Below are positions 36,904 through 46,166 of a stretch of 64,000 nucleotides of DNA, piece by piece. Where the stretch lies: the NCBI GenBank assembly GCA_003343625.1, contig QAKV01000008.1, positions 1 to 64,000 on the forward strand. The letters run 5' to 3'. This DNA comes from Clostridiales bacterium. GTDB taxonomy: Bacteria > Bacillota > Clostridia > Lachnospirales > Lachnospiraceae. Under the pieces are notes generated by a model that saw only the letters and a program-made list of their open reading frames with translations, was not told where the DNA came from and did no database searches. Position 1 is the stretch's first letter; each line of letters starts with the position of its first letter. Both the position numbers and the translations under genes were made by a program.

Positions 36904-37335
36904 TTAAAGATATTTTCTTAACTCTTTTATATTATTTTCTTCAAAATCCATCAGCTCTCTCGCCAGCTCCATGGACTGTTCTCCCGCCTGATCGTTGTGG
37001 TTCATCGCCTTCCACAGACTGGAGAGCCCCATATTGCTGCCCCGAATCATCAGCTCAGCCACATGGCTGGTAGTGGTGTTCAGAAGCGTGCTGCCGTTGA
37101 TGGAGGCGGACAGCATCATACGGGCGATCTTATTCTCAGGCTCGGGCATCTGCTTGGCCGCCAGCAGCTGCGCCTTTGCCCGGTCATGCAGCTCGCCGTA
37201 TTTAAATGATTCCCTGATCAGCTGCAGGGAGAGCTTGTCGTCGTAAACCTTATTTTCCATAATCTCCAGCGCATGCAGGCCCATTTCCGTGTTCTTCTGG
37301 ATTTCGCGCAGCAACTCCACATCGTCTTTCTTCAT
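36904..37335 (-). CDS. Uncharacterised helical protein
   Basis: 143 residues, nearly all predicted helix: MKKDDVELLREIQKNTEMGLHALEIMENKV, then KYGELHDRAKAQLL, KMLSASINGSTLLN and AGEQSMELARELMDFEENN. It looks like a four-helix bundle of the DUF2383/DUF3231 style found in sporulating clostridia, but that assignment is loose. GGAGGAGG precedes the ATG. Stands alone between gdhA and the SH3 gene. Confidence 0.65.
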   Translation of the reverse strand: MKKDDVELLREIQKNTEMGLHALEIMENKVYDDKLSLQLIRESFKYGELHDRAKAQLLAAKQMPEPENKIARMMLSASINGSTLLNTTTSHVAELMIRGSNMGLSSLWKAMNHNDQAGEQSMELARELMDFEENNIKELRKYL

Positions 37336-37420
37336 TTCGGCCTCCTCCTGTTTTCCCGATATAAAGTATCAAGCCATTTTTCAATGGCCTTTTCGCACCA
37401 AAAGGGGGAGATCCGATGCA

Positions 37421-37463
37421 AAAAGGCCGAAGGTATTCCTTCTGCAGGAATCCCTCCGGCCTT
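37421..37463 (-). terminator. Terminator of the SH3-domain gene
   Basis: Long imperfect stem with AAGGCCG and CGGCCTT ends. On the minus strand it is followed by TTTTTGC. Confidence 0.65.
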
Positions 37464-37496
37464 AGTCTTTCCATTTTCCGGCCGACTATACAGTTC

Positions 37497-38816
37497 TCAT
37501 TCCATCACTTTCAAAACGTCCGTTTTCACATAGCCGATCTGTCCTTCAAAACGTACCCGCGTCCATCCATCCGCCTGCTGCATCAGGATTTCCAGCTCTC
37601 CGCCCTGATAGCAAACGCCGATTTTGTCAGCTGTTTCGCTGGCGGATTTGCGCACATTGACCGTTTCCGCCACCATGACGGTTCCGGAAGACGGGATATC
37701 GGCGCTGACGCCCTGAGATGAGCTCTGGCCTTCCGCCGAGCTTTCTTCTCCGGCGTTCTCTTCCGCCGATTCCCCGGAATCGACTCCTTCTTCCTCCTCA
37801 GTCACTGCCTCCAGAAATTCGGACTTGATATAGGCTTCCTGTCCCTCATATTCGACTTTGGACCAGCCGTTTTCCTTGCTTTCCAGAAGCGGCAACACGT
37901 CTCCGACCTGCACTTTGCCGATCTTTTCCGCCTGCTCGCTGTCCGATGCCCGGACATTGACCACATCCGTGGCCCTCACTTCCTGTGCGTCGATCACTTC
38001 CGCGCCGGTTTCCGCCGTCTCCTGACTCTCCTGAGCGGACTCGGACCCGGTCTCCGCCTCAGCCAGCGCTTCTCCCACCTCTATCGTCAGATCCTCTTTC
38101 ATCTGGGCCAAATAGTTGTTGAGCTCTTCATTCTCCACAACCGCCTCATTAAACGCCACCTGAACCCTGTTCATCAGATCCACCACATCGTCCTGGGCGG
38201 AAATTTCCTCCAGATAAAGGTTCACATTCTCATCTACTTCTCCCTCGTGGATATAGTAGCTGCCGTCGTCCCGCGCATAGATCAGATAAGGGCTGACTCC
38301 GGGCACCATCGTATCCATATCCTGGAACTTCACTTCGTAAGAAGCGTATACCACGAAGGAATTGTCCGTCGGCCCCTTTTTCGTATAACACTTCAGATTG
38401 TTGTACGACTCGATATAGTTACCCATCTTTTCCAGATAGATCAGGTTTTCTTCATCGATGGAATCCACCAGGGACTGAATTTTTTCTGTGTCCCCGTCTG
38501 CGACGGCCTGGTAATATTCCGAAATCAGAGCGTTGACCTCCGGATACGCATCCTCCTCCAGCGGAACCGCCGCGGTCTGCCCGCCCTCCGCCGTCTCCGC
38601 GCTCTCTTCAGTCGCGGTTTCCTGCGTTTCCTGTGCGGCTTTCGAGGAGGCCGGTCTGGTGGTCTTTCCGGCGATAATGCCGATCAGAATGGCCGCCGCG
38701 ATGATCACGATCGCGATGACGCCGAGCATAACGGTGACCATTTTATTCTCTTTCAAAAAACGAAAGAAGGATTTCCACTCGTTCTTCTTTTCTGACTGCT
38801 TCTTCTGTTCGCTCAT
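37497..38816 (-). CDS. Membrane-anchored protein with two bacterial SH3 domains
   Basis: 439 residues. A short basic cytoplasmic head (KKQSEKKNEWK), one membrane helix (MVTVMLGVIAIVIIAAAILIG, residues ~31-51), then a Glu/Thr/Ala-rich linker. A globular part of residues ~85-225 (EVNALISEYYQAVADGDTEKIQSL) is like NTF2-type stalk domains. Two SH3b repeats follow: VVNVRASDSEQAEKIGKVQVGD (~285) and TVNVRKSASETADKIGVCYQGG (~380), joined by an acidic linker. Probably binds peptidoglycan on the outer side. Single gene. Confidence 0.82.
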   Translation of the reverse strand: MSEQKKQSEKKNEWKSFFRFLKENKMVTVMLGVIAIVIIAAAILIGIIAGKTTRPASSKAAQETQETATEESAETAEGGQTAAVPLEEDAYPEVNALISEYYQAVADGDTEKIQSLVDSIDEENLIYLEKMGNYIESYNNLKCYTKKGPTDNSFVVYASYEVKFQDMDTMVPGVSPYLIYARDDGSYYIHEGEVDENVNLYLEEISAQDDVVDLMNRVQVAFNEAVVENEELNNYLAQMKEDLTIEVGEALAEAETGSESAQESQETAETGAEVIDAQEVRATDVVNVRASDSEQAEKIGKVQVGDVLPLLESKENGWSKVEYEGQEAYIKSEFLEAVTEEEEGVDSGESAEENAGEESSAEGQSSSQGVSADIPSSGTVMVAETVNVRKSASETADKIGVCYQGGELEILMQQADGWTRVRFEGQIGYVKTDVLKVME

Positions 38817-38858
38817 GTAATCCCAACCTTTTTTTGAATATTACCCCTGCATAAAAAA

Positions 38859-38998
38859 TCAGAGTGATGCGGAATGCAACCGACAGGAATCGAACCTGCA
38901 TTAAAGGCGTCGGAGGCCTCCGTTCTATCCGTTAGACTACGGTTGCTCAATAAATCGTAATATACTAGATATTACAGAATTGTTACGCATCACTCTGA
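38859..38998. repeat. 13-bp inverted repeat enclosing tRNA-Arg
   Basis: 38859-38871 and 38986-38998 are perfect reverse complements (TCAGAGTGATGCG). On the minus strand the distal arm is followed by TTTTTT, so it can end the tRNA transcript if the proximal arm is transcribed. Confidence 0.75.
38875..38946 (-). tRNA. tRNA-Arg (CCG)
   Basis: 72 bases. Acceptor GCAACCG pairs with CGGTTGC. The anticodon stem GAGGC/GCCTT holds loop CTCCGAC with anticodon CCG, reading CGG. T-arm GCAGG-TTCGATT-CCTGT. The D-stem has one C-A mismatch. The CCA end is not encoded. Confidence 0.92.
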
Positions 38999-39038
38999 AA
39001 CATAATAACATATGAGTTTCATCTTGTCCAGACTTTTT

Positions 39039-39770
39039 TTATAAAGTTTGAATCTTCATTTTTTTACTGTCATAATAATAAACGGATCCGGACAGAAATT
39101 TCTCCTTATCGCCCATTCTGTAGTTCGCATAGGCAACCATCTCGTAGAGCTGATTTCTGGTTTCCCTTCCCCCTTCCGGCAACAGGATCACTTCATGGAT
39201 GCTGGATGGCAGAATATAGAAATCACCGCCCACCTTTCTGGCGAAACTGTCCACTACGCCCGGATAGAGCAGAGATGCCGCCCCGAACAGCCAGCTCTCA
39301 TTCCCCAGAACCCACATCGGTTGCAAACCGCTTCCATCCTGCATTTTTTTCCCGAGACGCCTGGCCAGAACCCGGGCCACCTGATCCAAAACTTCTTCCC
39401 CCGTATCCGGGAACCGATCCTGCAGCAGATGCAACAGAATACTCCTGACCGATCCGCTCATCGGGCTCTCCATCAGGGAGTCCAGCCGGTACAGCCTGGG
39501 CGGAAACAATTTCTGCATATTGGAAAAAGCCTCTTCAAAAAGTCTTTCTTCATCAATTTCCCAACGCGTCATCCATTGAGAGGTGATGGGATATCCCCCC
39601 GCCCTCCTGCCTTCCTTCCGCTCGAAAAAACAGGGTACCATATCAAGATCCGCAAACGCCGTTCTGTATGGGACTTCCCGCAAAAACGCCCTTTCCCTCG
39701 TATGGATCAGACGGCAGACCAGATAGGATCTGGCCCGCTCAAAACTGTGAAAGAAACCATCCTTTTCCAT
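39039..39770 (-). CDS. DUF5688-like protein
   Basis: 243 residues. The C-terminal PMWVLGNESWLFGAASLLYPGVVDSFARKVGGDFYILPSSIHEVILLP matches the DUF5688 pattern of a sequence asking whether a compound ends up stored; these proteins are frequent in Lachnospiraceae, sometimes in several copies. Function unknown. N-terminal 90 residues (RARSYLVCRLIHTRERAFLREVPYRTAFADLDMVPCFF) also fit the family. No signal peptide. Alone between the tRNA and a 34-residue gene. Confidence 0.7.
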   Translation of the reverse strand: MEKDGFFHSFERARSYLVCRLIHTRERAFLREVPYRTAFADLDMVPCFFERKEGRRAGGYPITSQWMTRWEIDEERLFEEAFSNMQKLFPPRLYRLDSLMESPMSGSVRSILLHLLQDRFPDTGEEVLDQVARVLARRLGKKMQDGSGLQPMWVLGNESWLFGAASLLYPGVVDSFARKVGGDFYILPSSIHEVILLPEGGRETRNQLYEMVAYANYRMGDKEKFLSGSVYYYDSKKMKIQTL

Positions 39771-39872
39771 ATCGCAACCGTTCCATCTTTCCTCACGTCT
39801 TTTGACAGACGGATTCCCTTTCGATTATAGCCTTTGCCTTTTCTTTTGTCCAGCGCAAAACCCACCTCTGTG

Positions 39873-39977
39873 TCAGTCTTCAGACATCATCTCGATATAA
39901 TCCCTCTCGTCCGCAAACAGCCTGTAGCTCCCATCCACATATCCCATATAACCTTCGCTCACATAATATCCCTTCAT
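39873..39977 (-). CDS. Conserved-looking 34-residue small protein
   Basis: Begins MKGYYVSEGYMGYVDGSYRL and ends with an acidic ADERDYIEMMSED tail. The ATG at 39977 has a strong GGAGGTG site; a longer frame from 40088 has none. The tyrosine-glycine head and acidic tail with excellent translation signal suggest a real small protein. No function known. Single gene in a 500-bp space between DUF5688 and the lactonase. Confidence 0.65.
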   Translation of the reverse strand: MKGYYVSEGYMGYVDGSYRLFADERDYIEMMSED

Positions 39978-40121
39978 CAGCGCACCTCCCGTATTCTGTG
40001 AAACCCGAGTCGATTTATTCTGATTCCATAGTAACAGAGGTTGTGTCCAATAAAACGGACTAATGTGAGCAATTCTCACATTCTGCAAAAACGCCTATAT
40101 TCAAACACCTCATAAAAAAAC

Positions 40122-40173
40122 GCCCCTCCCGGGCAACAAGTCCTGTCTGTTTACTCGTCTACCCGGAAAGGGG
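40122..40173. terminator. Hairpin downstream of the lactonase gene
   Basis: GCCCCT..CCGGG and CCGG..AGGGGC ends fold a roughly 50-base hairpin. On the minus strand its 3-prime flank contains TTTTTTTA. The rest of 39,978-40,269 shows nothing clear. Confidence 0.5.
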
Positions 40174-40269
40174 CATATATTCATTCCAACGATATTTTCT
40201 CTCTTTTTTTGCCCTAAAAAGCCGCGGGCGAAGGGTTCCGCAAAACGGGATACTCCGCGCCGTATGCCT

Positions 40270-41325
40270 TCACGCGAGCTTGTGGAAAATCACGCAGTTG
40301 GGCTGATCCACGCGAACCTCCGGCCCGTTCATCACGATCAGCCCCTTTTCCACATCCACCGTAAAAAACGTCATGGTATTGGACTCATGGTTCAGGGAAA
40401 CCAGATGCCTGTTATCCGGGAAGAGCATGGCGTCCTTCGGGTATTCTCCGCTGATGGGAAGACAGAATAACTTGGAAAGCATCCCTGTCTCCGGGTCGAT
40501 CCTGAACATGATCACGCTGTTGTCCCCCGCATTGGAGCTGATCAGATATTTAAAGTCTTCGGACAGATTCAAAGCGCTGGCCGCTGTCCCGCCGGCATGA
40601 TAATTGTTCACCGTCGGAACCGTCTGGATTTTCTCAAAGAACGGATTGCCGTTTTCTTCCTTATATGTATAAACATCGATGATATTCTTCAGCTCGTGGA
40701 CGATATAAAGAAACTCCCCGTTTTTGCTGAACTTGAGATGTCGGGGCGCGGATTCCACCTCGCTTCTGATCACATCCGCCAGCTTCAGCTTTCCTGTCTG
40801 ATGGTTCAGACGATACACATTGGTATGATCCAGTCCCAGATCCGCAGCGCACAGATAGTGGTTATCCCTGGTCATCTTGACGCAGCTGACATGCGGGCGG
40901 AAGTTGCGCTCCGCAATGCTGCCGAGCCCGCGATGGAAAATTTCTTCCGTGATCTCGCCCACGCTTCCGTCTTCGTTCACCCGAAGCACCGTGATCTTTC
41001 CGTCGTGCCATCCGGCGACGAACAGGAATCTGTCCTCATAATCCGTAGACAGATAACAGCCCCGCATACCGTTGATCCCGGCCATATTGATCGTTTTTAA
41101 GCCACCGTCCGGCAGAATCTCATAGGATTCCACTCCGAAATCCGTGATGGAATACAGCCATCTGCGGTTGTGAGAAATCGTCAGATAGGAAGAGTTCGTA
41201 ATTTCCACCCGATCCTTTAACGAAAATCTCCCGTTCTCCAGATCCACATCATAAATCGAAATGCCATGATTGTCCCCCATCGTATAAGTCGAGACATAGG
41301 CGACATACTTTCTCATTTCAGCCAT
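40270..41325 (-). CDS. Lactonase family protein (7-bladed propeller, YkgB-like)
   Basis: 351 residues from MAEMRKYVAYVSTYT, preceded by GGGAGG. Blades repeat the pattern of SSYLTISHNRRWLYSI, HVSCVKMTRDNHYLCAADLGLD, APRHLKFSKNGEFLYIVHEL and GGTAASALNLSEDFKYLISSN. Family PF10282 includes 6-phosphogluconolactonase Pgl and carboxy-cis,cis-muconate cyclase. The true substrate here is not certain since no other pentose phosphate gene is near. No signal peptide. Alone. Confidence 0.86.
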   Translation of the reverse strand: MAEMRKYVAYVSTYTMGDNHGISIYDVDLENGRFSLKDRVEITNSSYLTISHNRRWLYSITDFGVESYEILPDGGLKTINMAGINGMRGCYLSTDYEDRFLFVAGWHDGKITVLRVNEDGSVGEITEEIFHRGLGSIAERNFRPHVSCVKMTRDNHYLCAADLGLDHTNVYRLNHQTGKLKLADVIRSEVESAPRHLKFSKNGEFLYIVHELKNIIDVYTYKEENGNPFFEKIQTVPTVNNYHAGGTAASALNLSEDFKYLISSNAGDNSVIMFRIDPETGMLSKLFCLPISGEYPKDAMLFPDNRHLVSLNHESNTMTFFTVDVEKGLIVMNGPEVRVDQPNCVIFHKLA

Positions 41326-41387
41326 AAAAACCTCCCACTGTTTTCCTGCAGCAATCCTGCGGCCGGAAACCGCCGCTCTCAATGCCT

Positions 41388-41417
41388 ATTTTAACACAAA
41401 GTCCCCTCATTTGTTAA
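41388..41417 (-). promoter_or_regulatory. Promoter of the lactonase gene
   Basis: On the minus strand TTAACA (41412-41417) and TAAAAT (41388-41393) are 18 bp apart. The 41,326-41,638 gap otherwise holds only the divergent XRE promoter. Confidence 0.45.
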
Positions 41418-41532
41418 TCCTTTTTCCTCACATTTTGCGACCGATCAGCCCTTCGGAAATACCTGATTTGCGGCCGCGATCCGGGCGGTTTGCAGGCTTC
41501 TGAAAATTTACCGAAATTTTTCAAATATTCCA

Positions 41533-41603
41533 TTGACAATCCGGTGAAAAAACGTATAATGGGTATCAGCGCATTTGTTTAGTTTTAGTAAACTTTTTGT
41601 TTA
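41533..41603 (+). promoter_or_regulatory. Promoter and GTTTA/TAAAC operator of the XRE-potABCD operon
   Basis: TTGACA (41533-41538) and TATAAT (41555-41560) with a 16-bp spacer, both perfect. Just after the expected start site lie three half-sites: GTTTA (41577-41581), TAAAC (41589-41593), GTTTA (41599-41603). They form two overlapping inverted repeats. Position and symmetry suit a repressor site for the XRE-cupin protein encoded next. Confidence 0.75.
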
Positions 41604-41638
41604 TTATCACTGTTTTTCATAAAGGGAAAGGATTTCTC

Positions 41639-42175
41639 ATGAAAATCGGAGCAAAACTCAAAGAGCTCAGGGTTCAGAAAGGGCTGACTCAGGAGGAACT
41701 GGCGGATCGCACCGAGCTGTCGAAGGGATTTATCTCCCAGGTGGAAAGGGATCTGACTTCCCCTTCGATCGCCACCCTGATGGATATCCTCCAGGCGCTC
41801 GGAACCGATCTGAAGGATTTTTTCAATGAAGAGCCGGAAGAACAGATCGTTTTTCATGAAGGCGACTATTTTGAAAAAGAGGATGATGAATATAAAAACC
41901 GAATGGAGTGGATCATCCCCAACGCCCAGAAGAACATCATGGAACCGGTTCGTCTCACCCTGGCGCCGGGCGGAAATACCTACCCGGATAATCCCCATGA
42001 AGGGGAAGAATTCGGCTATGTGCTTTCGGGCAGTATCACGATCCATATCGGGAAGAAGAGCTACCGGGCCAAAAAAGGCGAATCCTTCTATTTTACTCCG
42101 AAGTCCACGCACTTCATCACGGCGGGGTCCAAAGGCGCCAGCCTGATCTGGGTGTCCAGTCCCCCCAGCTTTTAA
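41639..42175 (+). CDS. XRE-cupin transcriptional regulator of polyamine transport
   Basis: 178 residues from the ATG at 41639 (MKIGAKLKELR), supported by GGGAAAGG. N-terminal helix-turn-helix: LTQEELADRTELSKGFISQVERDLTSPSI. C-terminal cupin: GGNTYPDNPHEGEEFGYVLSGSITIHIGKKSYRAKKGESFYF, a likely polyamine pocket as in PuuR-type proteins. It is directly upstream of potABCD, as in many Firmicutes, and is expected to repress that operon and itself. Confidence 0.92.
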   Translation: MKIGAKLKELRVQKGLTQEELADRTELSKGFISQVERDLTSPSIATLMDILQALGTDLKDFFNEEPEEQIVFHEGDYFEKEDDEYKNRMEWIIPNAQKNIMEPVRLTLAPGGNTYPDNPHEGEEFGYVLSGSITIHIGKKSYRAKKGESFYFTPKSTHFITAGSKGASLIWVSSPPSF

Positions 42176-42250
42176 GCCCCAGCCTGTTTTGTCAGCCGGC
42201 GCAGCCGACAGTTGTATCTTGATATTTTACCCTGAGAAATTTAGGAAGGA

Positions 42251-42269
42251 GCAGTGTGGATCACACTGC
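42251..42269 (+). promoter_or_regulatory. Hairpin ahead of potA
   Basis: GCAGTGTG and CACACTGC pair perfectly around a GAT loop just before the potA ribosome binding site. It may influence mRNA stability or translation of potA. Confidence 0.45.
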
Positions 42270-42283
42270 GCAGGAGAGTACAA

Positions 42284-43357
42284 ATGAGCACCAGACTGAT
42301 CGATTTAGTACATATCACCAAAATTTACGATGACAACACGGTTCTGGACGACATGAACCTCTACATCCGGGAGAACGAGTTCCTGACGCTCCTGGGCCCC
42401 AGCGGCTGCGGCAAAACCACCACGCTGCGCATCATCGGCGGCTTCGAAAAGCCGGATCAGGGCACCGTCCTATTCAACGGTCAGGATATCACCAACCTGC
42501 CTCCCAACAAACGACAGCTCAATACGGTCTTTCAGAAGTATGCCCTGTTTCCCCACATGACCATCGCGGAAAATATCGCATTTGGCTTAAAAATCCGCGG
42601 GAAGAGCAAATCCTATATCGACGACAAAATCAAATACGCCTTAAAGCTGGTCAACCTGGACGGCTACGAAAAACGGATGCCCGACTCGCTGAGCGGCGGT
42701 CAGCAGCAGCGAATCGCCATCGCCCGCGCTATTGTCAACGAGCCCAAGCTGCTTTTGCTGGACGAACCCCTGGGAGCTCTGGACCTGAAGCTCCGCCAGG
42801 ATATGCAGTACGAGCTGATCCGCCTGAAAAACGAACTGGGGATTACCTTCATCTACGTCACCCACGATCAGGAAGAGGCCCTCACCATGTCCGACACCAT
42901 CGTCGTGATGAACCAGGGTTATATCCAGCAGATCGGCACTCCGGAAAAGATTTACAACGAGCCCGAAAACGCCTTTGTGGCGGACTTCATCGGGGATTCC
43001 AACATCATAGATTCCATCATGATCAAGGACGAGCTGGTGGAAATCCTGGGCGCCAAATTCGCCTGCGTAGACAAGGGCTTCGGCAACAACCGCCCCGTAG
43101 ACGTGGTCATCCGCCCGGAAGACGTGGATCTGGTCAGACCCGAAGAAGGCACGCTGGAAGGCGTGGTGACACATCTGATTTTCAAAGGCGTTCATTATGA
43201 AATGGAAGTCACTGCAAACGGTTTCGAATGGCTGGTCCACTCCACCGATATGTTCCCCGTCGGAACCAGGGTGGGAATTCGGGTGGATCCCTATGACATT
43301 CAGATCATGAACAAACCGTCTTCCGAAGATGAGGAGGCTGTGGGGATCAATGAATAA
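42284..43357 (+). CDS. potA: Spermidine/putrescine ABC transporter ATPase
   Basis: 357 residues from the ATG at 42284, which follows AGGAGAG; a longer frame is rejected. Walker [11 protein letters not shown]-loop, ABC signature [14 protein letters not shown], Walker [17 protein letters not shown]-loop THDQEEA. The C-terminal TOBE domain ([38 protein letters not shown]) is normal for PotA. Powers polyamine uptake. Its stop overlaps the potB start by 8 bp. Confidence 0.97.
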   Translation: MSTRLIDLVHITKIYDDNTVLDDMNLYIRENEFLTLLGPSGCGKTTTLRIIGGFEKPDQGTVLFNGQDITNLPPNKRQLNTVFQKYALFPHMTIAENIAFGLKIRGKSKSYIDDKIKYALKLVNLDGYEKRMPDSLSGGQQQRIAIARAIVNEPKLLLLDEPLGALDLKLRQDMQYELIRLKNELGITFIYVTHDQEEALTMSDTIVVMNQGYIQQIGTPEKIYNEPENAFVADFIGDSNIIDSIMIKDELVEILGAKFACVDKGFGNNRPVDVVIRPEDVDLVRPEEGTLEGVVTHLIFKGVHYEMEVTANGFEWLVHSTDMFPVGTRVGIRVDPYDIQIMNKPSSEDEEAVGINE

Positions 43358-44207
43358 ACCTGTGAACAAAAAAGCGCCGTCCGGGGTGTCCTATTTCAAC
43401 CAGAAGGCCATGACCGCTCCCTATCTGTTCTGGTCCATAACGTTTATCATCATTCCGCTGTGTATGATTTTCTACTATGGCCTGACGGACAGAAGCGGCG
43501 CCTTCACCCTGGAAAATATCGTGGCCATCGCTTCGCCCGAGCACGCGAAAGCGCTCTGGCTCTCCATTCTGCTCTCCGTCATCAGCACCGTCATCTGCCT
43601 GATCCTTGCCTATCCTCTGGCCATGATCCTGACGGCCAAAAACGTGAGCCACCAGAGTTTTATCGTGCTCATCTTCATCCTGCCCATGTGGATGAATTTT
43701 CTGCTGCGCACGCTGGCCTGGCAGACGCTTCTGGAAAAGACCGGAGTGATCAACTCGATCCTCTCCTTCCTCCACCTGCCGTCCTTGAACATCATCAATA
43801 CGCCTTATGCCATCGTGCTGGGCATGGTGTACAACTTTCTGCCCTTTATGGTGCTGCCCCTTTACAACTCCCTGACCAAAATCGATCCCAGCGTGATCAA
43901 TGCGGCGCGGGATCTGGGAGCAAACGGGATACAGACGTTCCTCCGGGTTATTTTTCCTTTGAGCATTCCCGGCGTCATCAGCGGCATCACCATGGTTTTC
44001 GTACCCGCCCTGACGACTTTCGTCATCAGCAATCTTCTGGGCGGCAGCAAGATCCTGCTCATCGGCAACGTCATCGAACAGGAATTCACCCAGGCCTCCA
44101 ACTGGCATCTGGGCAGCGGACTTTCCATCGTATTGATGGTTTTCATCATCATCAATATGGTTTTGACCGCAGTATTCGATAAGAAGGGGGAGGGAACCGC
44201 GCTATGA
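43350..44207 (+). CDS. potB: Spermidine/putrescine ABC transporter permease
   Basis: 285 residues from MNKPVNKK, six helices ([20 protein letters not shown] at the start). Contains the PotB pattern [23 protein letters not shown] and EAA-type loop [28 protein letters not shown]. Start overlaps the potA stop (ATGAATAA), and the stop overlaps the potC ATG. Confidence 0.95.
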   Translation: MNKPVNKKAPSGVSYFNQKAMTAPYLFWSITFIIIPLCMIFYYGLTDRSGAFTLENIVAIASPEHAKALWLSILLSVISTVICLILAYPLAMILTAKNVSHQSFIVLIFILPMWMNFLLRTLAWQTLLEKTGVINSILSFLHLPSLNIINTPYAIVLGMVYNFLPFMVLPLYNSLTKIDPSVINAARDLGANGIQTFLRVIFPLSIPGVISGITMVFVPALTTFVISNLLGGSKILLIGNVIEQEFTQASNWHLGSGLSIVLMVFIIINMVLTAVFDKKGEGTAL

Positions 44208-45004
44208 TCAAGACCACAGCTCAGAAAATCTACGTTGCGCTGATTTTCATTTTCATGTATGCTCCCATCGCGACCCTGATGGTGCTCTCCTTCAACGCCA
44301 GCAGAACCCGGGCGAAATGGGGCGGATTCACCCTGAAATGGTACAGCGAGCTGTTCGCCAATGCGGCGATCATGCAGGCGCTGTATAACACCCTGCTGAT
44401 CGCTTTTCTGTCAGCTCTGTTTTCCACTGTGATCGGAACCGTGGCCACCATCTCCTTTTCCGGAATGAAGCGGAGAAACCGGGCCATTTTCATGAGCATT
44501 ACGAACATCCCCATGCTCAATGCCGAAATCGTCACCGGAATTTCCCTGATGCTCCTCTTTTTGACCCTCGACGTCAGATTCGGCTTCGGCACGATCCTTT
44601 TGTCCCACATCACGTTCAATATTCCTTACGTGATCCTGAGCGTAATGCCGCGAATGAAGCAATTGAATCCCAGCGTCTATGAAGCCGCCCTGGATCTGGG
44701 CGCTTCCCCGTCAAAGGCATTCTTTAAAGTCGTCTTTCCGGATCTTTTACCCGGCATTCTTTCCGGCTTTCTGATGGCCTTTACGATGTCGCTGGATGAT
44801 TTTATCATCACCCACTTTACCAAAGGACCCGGCGTGGACACCCTGTCCACTAAAATTTATACAGAAGTCAAAAAGGGTATCAAACCCGAGATGTATGCTC
44901 TGTCCACCCTGATATTCGTGACGGTGCTGATCCTTCTGATCCTGGTCAACAAATCACCCAAGCCAAAGGACAAGATCCAAAAGGCGGAAAGGAATGGAAA
45001 ATGA
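44204..45004 (+). CDS. potC: Spermidine/putrescine ABC transporter permease
   Basis: 266 residues, six helices, coupled to potB by an ATGA overlap and to potD by another (45001-45004). EAA-type loop SVYEAALDLGASPSKAFFKVVFPDLLPGI and the typical TMSLDDFIITHFTKGPG segment of PotC. Confidence 0.95.
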   Translation: MIKTTAQKIYVALIFIFMYAPIATLMVLSFNASRTRAKWGGFTLKWYSELFANAAIMQALYNTLLIAFLSALFSTVIGTVATISFSGMKRRNRAIFMSITNIPMLNAEIVTGISLMLLFLTLDVRFGFGTILLSHITFNIPYVILSVMPRMKQLNPSVYEAALDLGASPSKAFFKVVFPDLLPGILSGFLMAFTMSLDDFIITHFTKGPGVDTLSTKIYTEVKKGIKPEMYALSTLIFVTVLILLILVNKSPKPKDKIQKAERNGK

Positions 45005-46089
45005 AAAGAAAAAGTCTCTCCTCTCCTCTTCGGAGGAGCGCAGGCGCCCTGGCGCTCTGCACCCTCGCAGTCGGCGCGCTGACCGGCTGCAGTTCTTCCT
45101 CAGCCGGGAACAACGGCGAAGTCGTGGTTTATAACTGGGGCGAATATATCGATCCGGATACCATCACCATGTTCGAGGAAGAAACTGGCATCAAAGTCAT
45201 ATACGACGAATACGAGACCAATGAAATCATGTATCCGAAAGTGGAATCCGGCGCATCCGAATACGACGTCATCTGTCCTTCCGATTACATGATCCAGAAG
45301 ATGATCGACAACGATCTTCTGGCCGAGCTGAACTTCGACAATCTCCCCAACGCCACTGCGAACATCGGGGAGCAGTACTGGGAACAGTCCCGGGGCTTCG
45401 ATCCCGAGAACAAGTATTCCGTTCCCTACTGCTGGGGCACCGTGGGTATTCTCTACAACAAAACCATGGTGGACGATCCTGTTGACAGCTGGTCCATCCT
45501 GTGGAATGAGAAGTACGCGGATAATATCCTGATGCAGGATTCTGTCCGCGATGCCTTCATGGTTGCCCTGAAGCTGAACGGCAATTCCATGAACACCACC
45601 GATCCCGACGAACTGGCCGCCGCGAGAGATCTCCTCATCGAGCAGAAACCCCTGGTACAGGCCTATGTCATCGATCAGGTGCGCGATAAGATGATTGGCG
45701 GGGAAGCTGCGTTGGGCGTCATCTATTCCGGCGAAGCGATCTACACGCAGCGCGAAAATCCGGATCTGGAGTATGTTGTTCCCAAGGAAGGCACCAACGT
45801 CTGGATCGATTCCTGGGTCATCCCCAAGAACGCGCCCAACAAGGAAAATGCTGAAAAGTTCATCGACTTCATGTGCCGCGCGGATGTGGCTTTGATGAAC
45901 TTCGAATACATCACCTATTCCACGCCCAATGTGGCAGCAAGGGAACTGATCGAGGATGAAGATATCCGCAATTCTGAAATCGCATTCCCCGATCTGAACC
46001 AGTATGAAAATCTGGAAGTCTTTACCTATCTGGGTGAAGACGGCGACTCCCTTTACAATGAAATGTGGAAGGAAGTCAAATCCGAGTAA
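45001..46089 (+). CDS. potD: Spermidine/putrescine-binding lipoprotein
   Basis: 362 residues. Signal peptide with basic head (MKRKSLSSPLRRS) and lipobox LTGC at about residue 30. Mature part starts VVVYNWGEYIDPD, the PotD/PotF N-terminus; further motifs are YDVICPSDYMIQKMI, PYCWGTVGILYNK and WIDSWVIPKNAPN. Binds polyamines outside the membrane. Last gene of the operon; a terminator follows. Confidence 0.96.
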   Translation: MKRKSLSSPLRRSAGALALCTLAVGALTGCSSSSAGNNGEVVVYNWGEYIDPDTITMFEEETGIKVIYDEYETNEIMYPKVESGASEYDVICPSDYMIQKMIDNDLLAELNFDNLPNATANIGEQYWEQSRGFDPENKYSVPYCWGTVGILYNKTMVDDPVDSWSILWNEKYADNILMQDSVRDAFMVALKLNGNSMNTTDPDELAAARDLLIEQKPLVQAYVIDQVRDKMIGGEAALGVIYSGEAIYTQRENPDLEYVVPKEGTNVWIDSWVIPKNAPNKENAEKFIDFMCRADVALMNFEYITYSTPNVAARELIEDEDIRNSEIAFPDLNQYENLEVFTYLGEDGDSLYNEMWKEVKSE

Positions 46090-46121
46090 AATGGAACCGT
46101 CCTGCACCGCAGGCAATTTTC

Positions 46122-46149
46122 GGAAAGGCCGCTGCTCGCGGCCTTTTCC
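46122..46149 (+). terminator. Terminator of the pot operon
   Basis: GGAAAGGCCGC and GCGGCCTTTTCC arms with a 5-base loop and one bulged T. It sits between potD and the pseudouridine synthase gene. Confidence 0.6.
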
Positions 46150-46166
46150 ATACGACAGGTTTTTTT

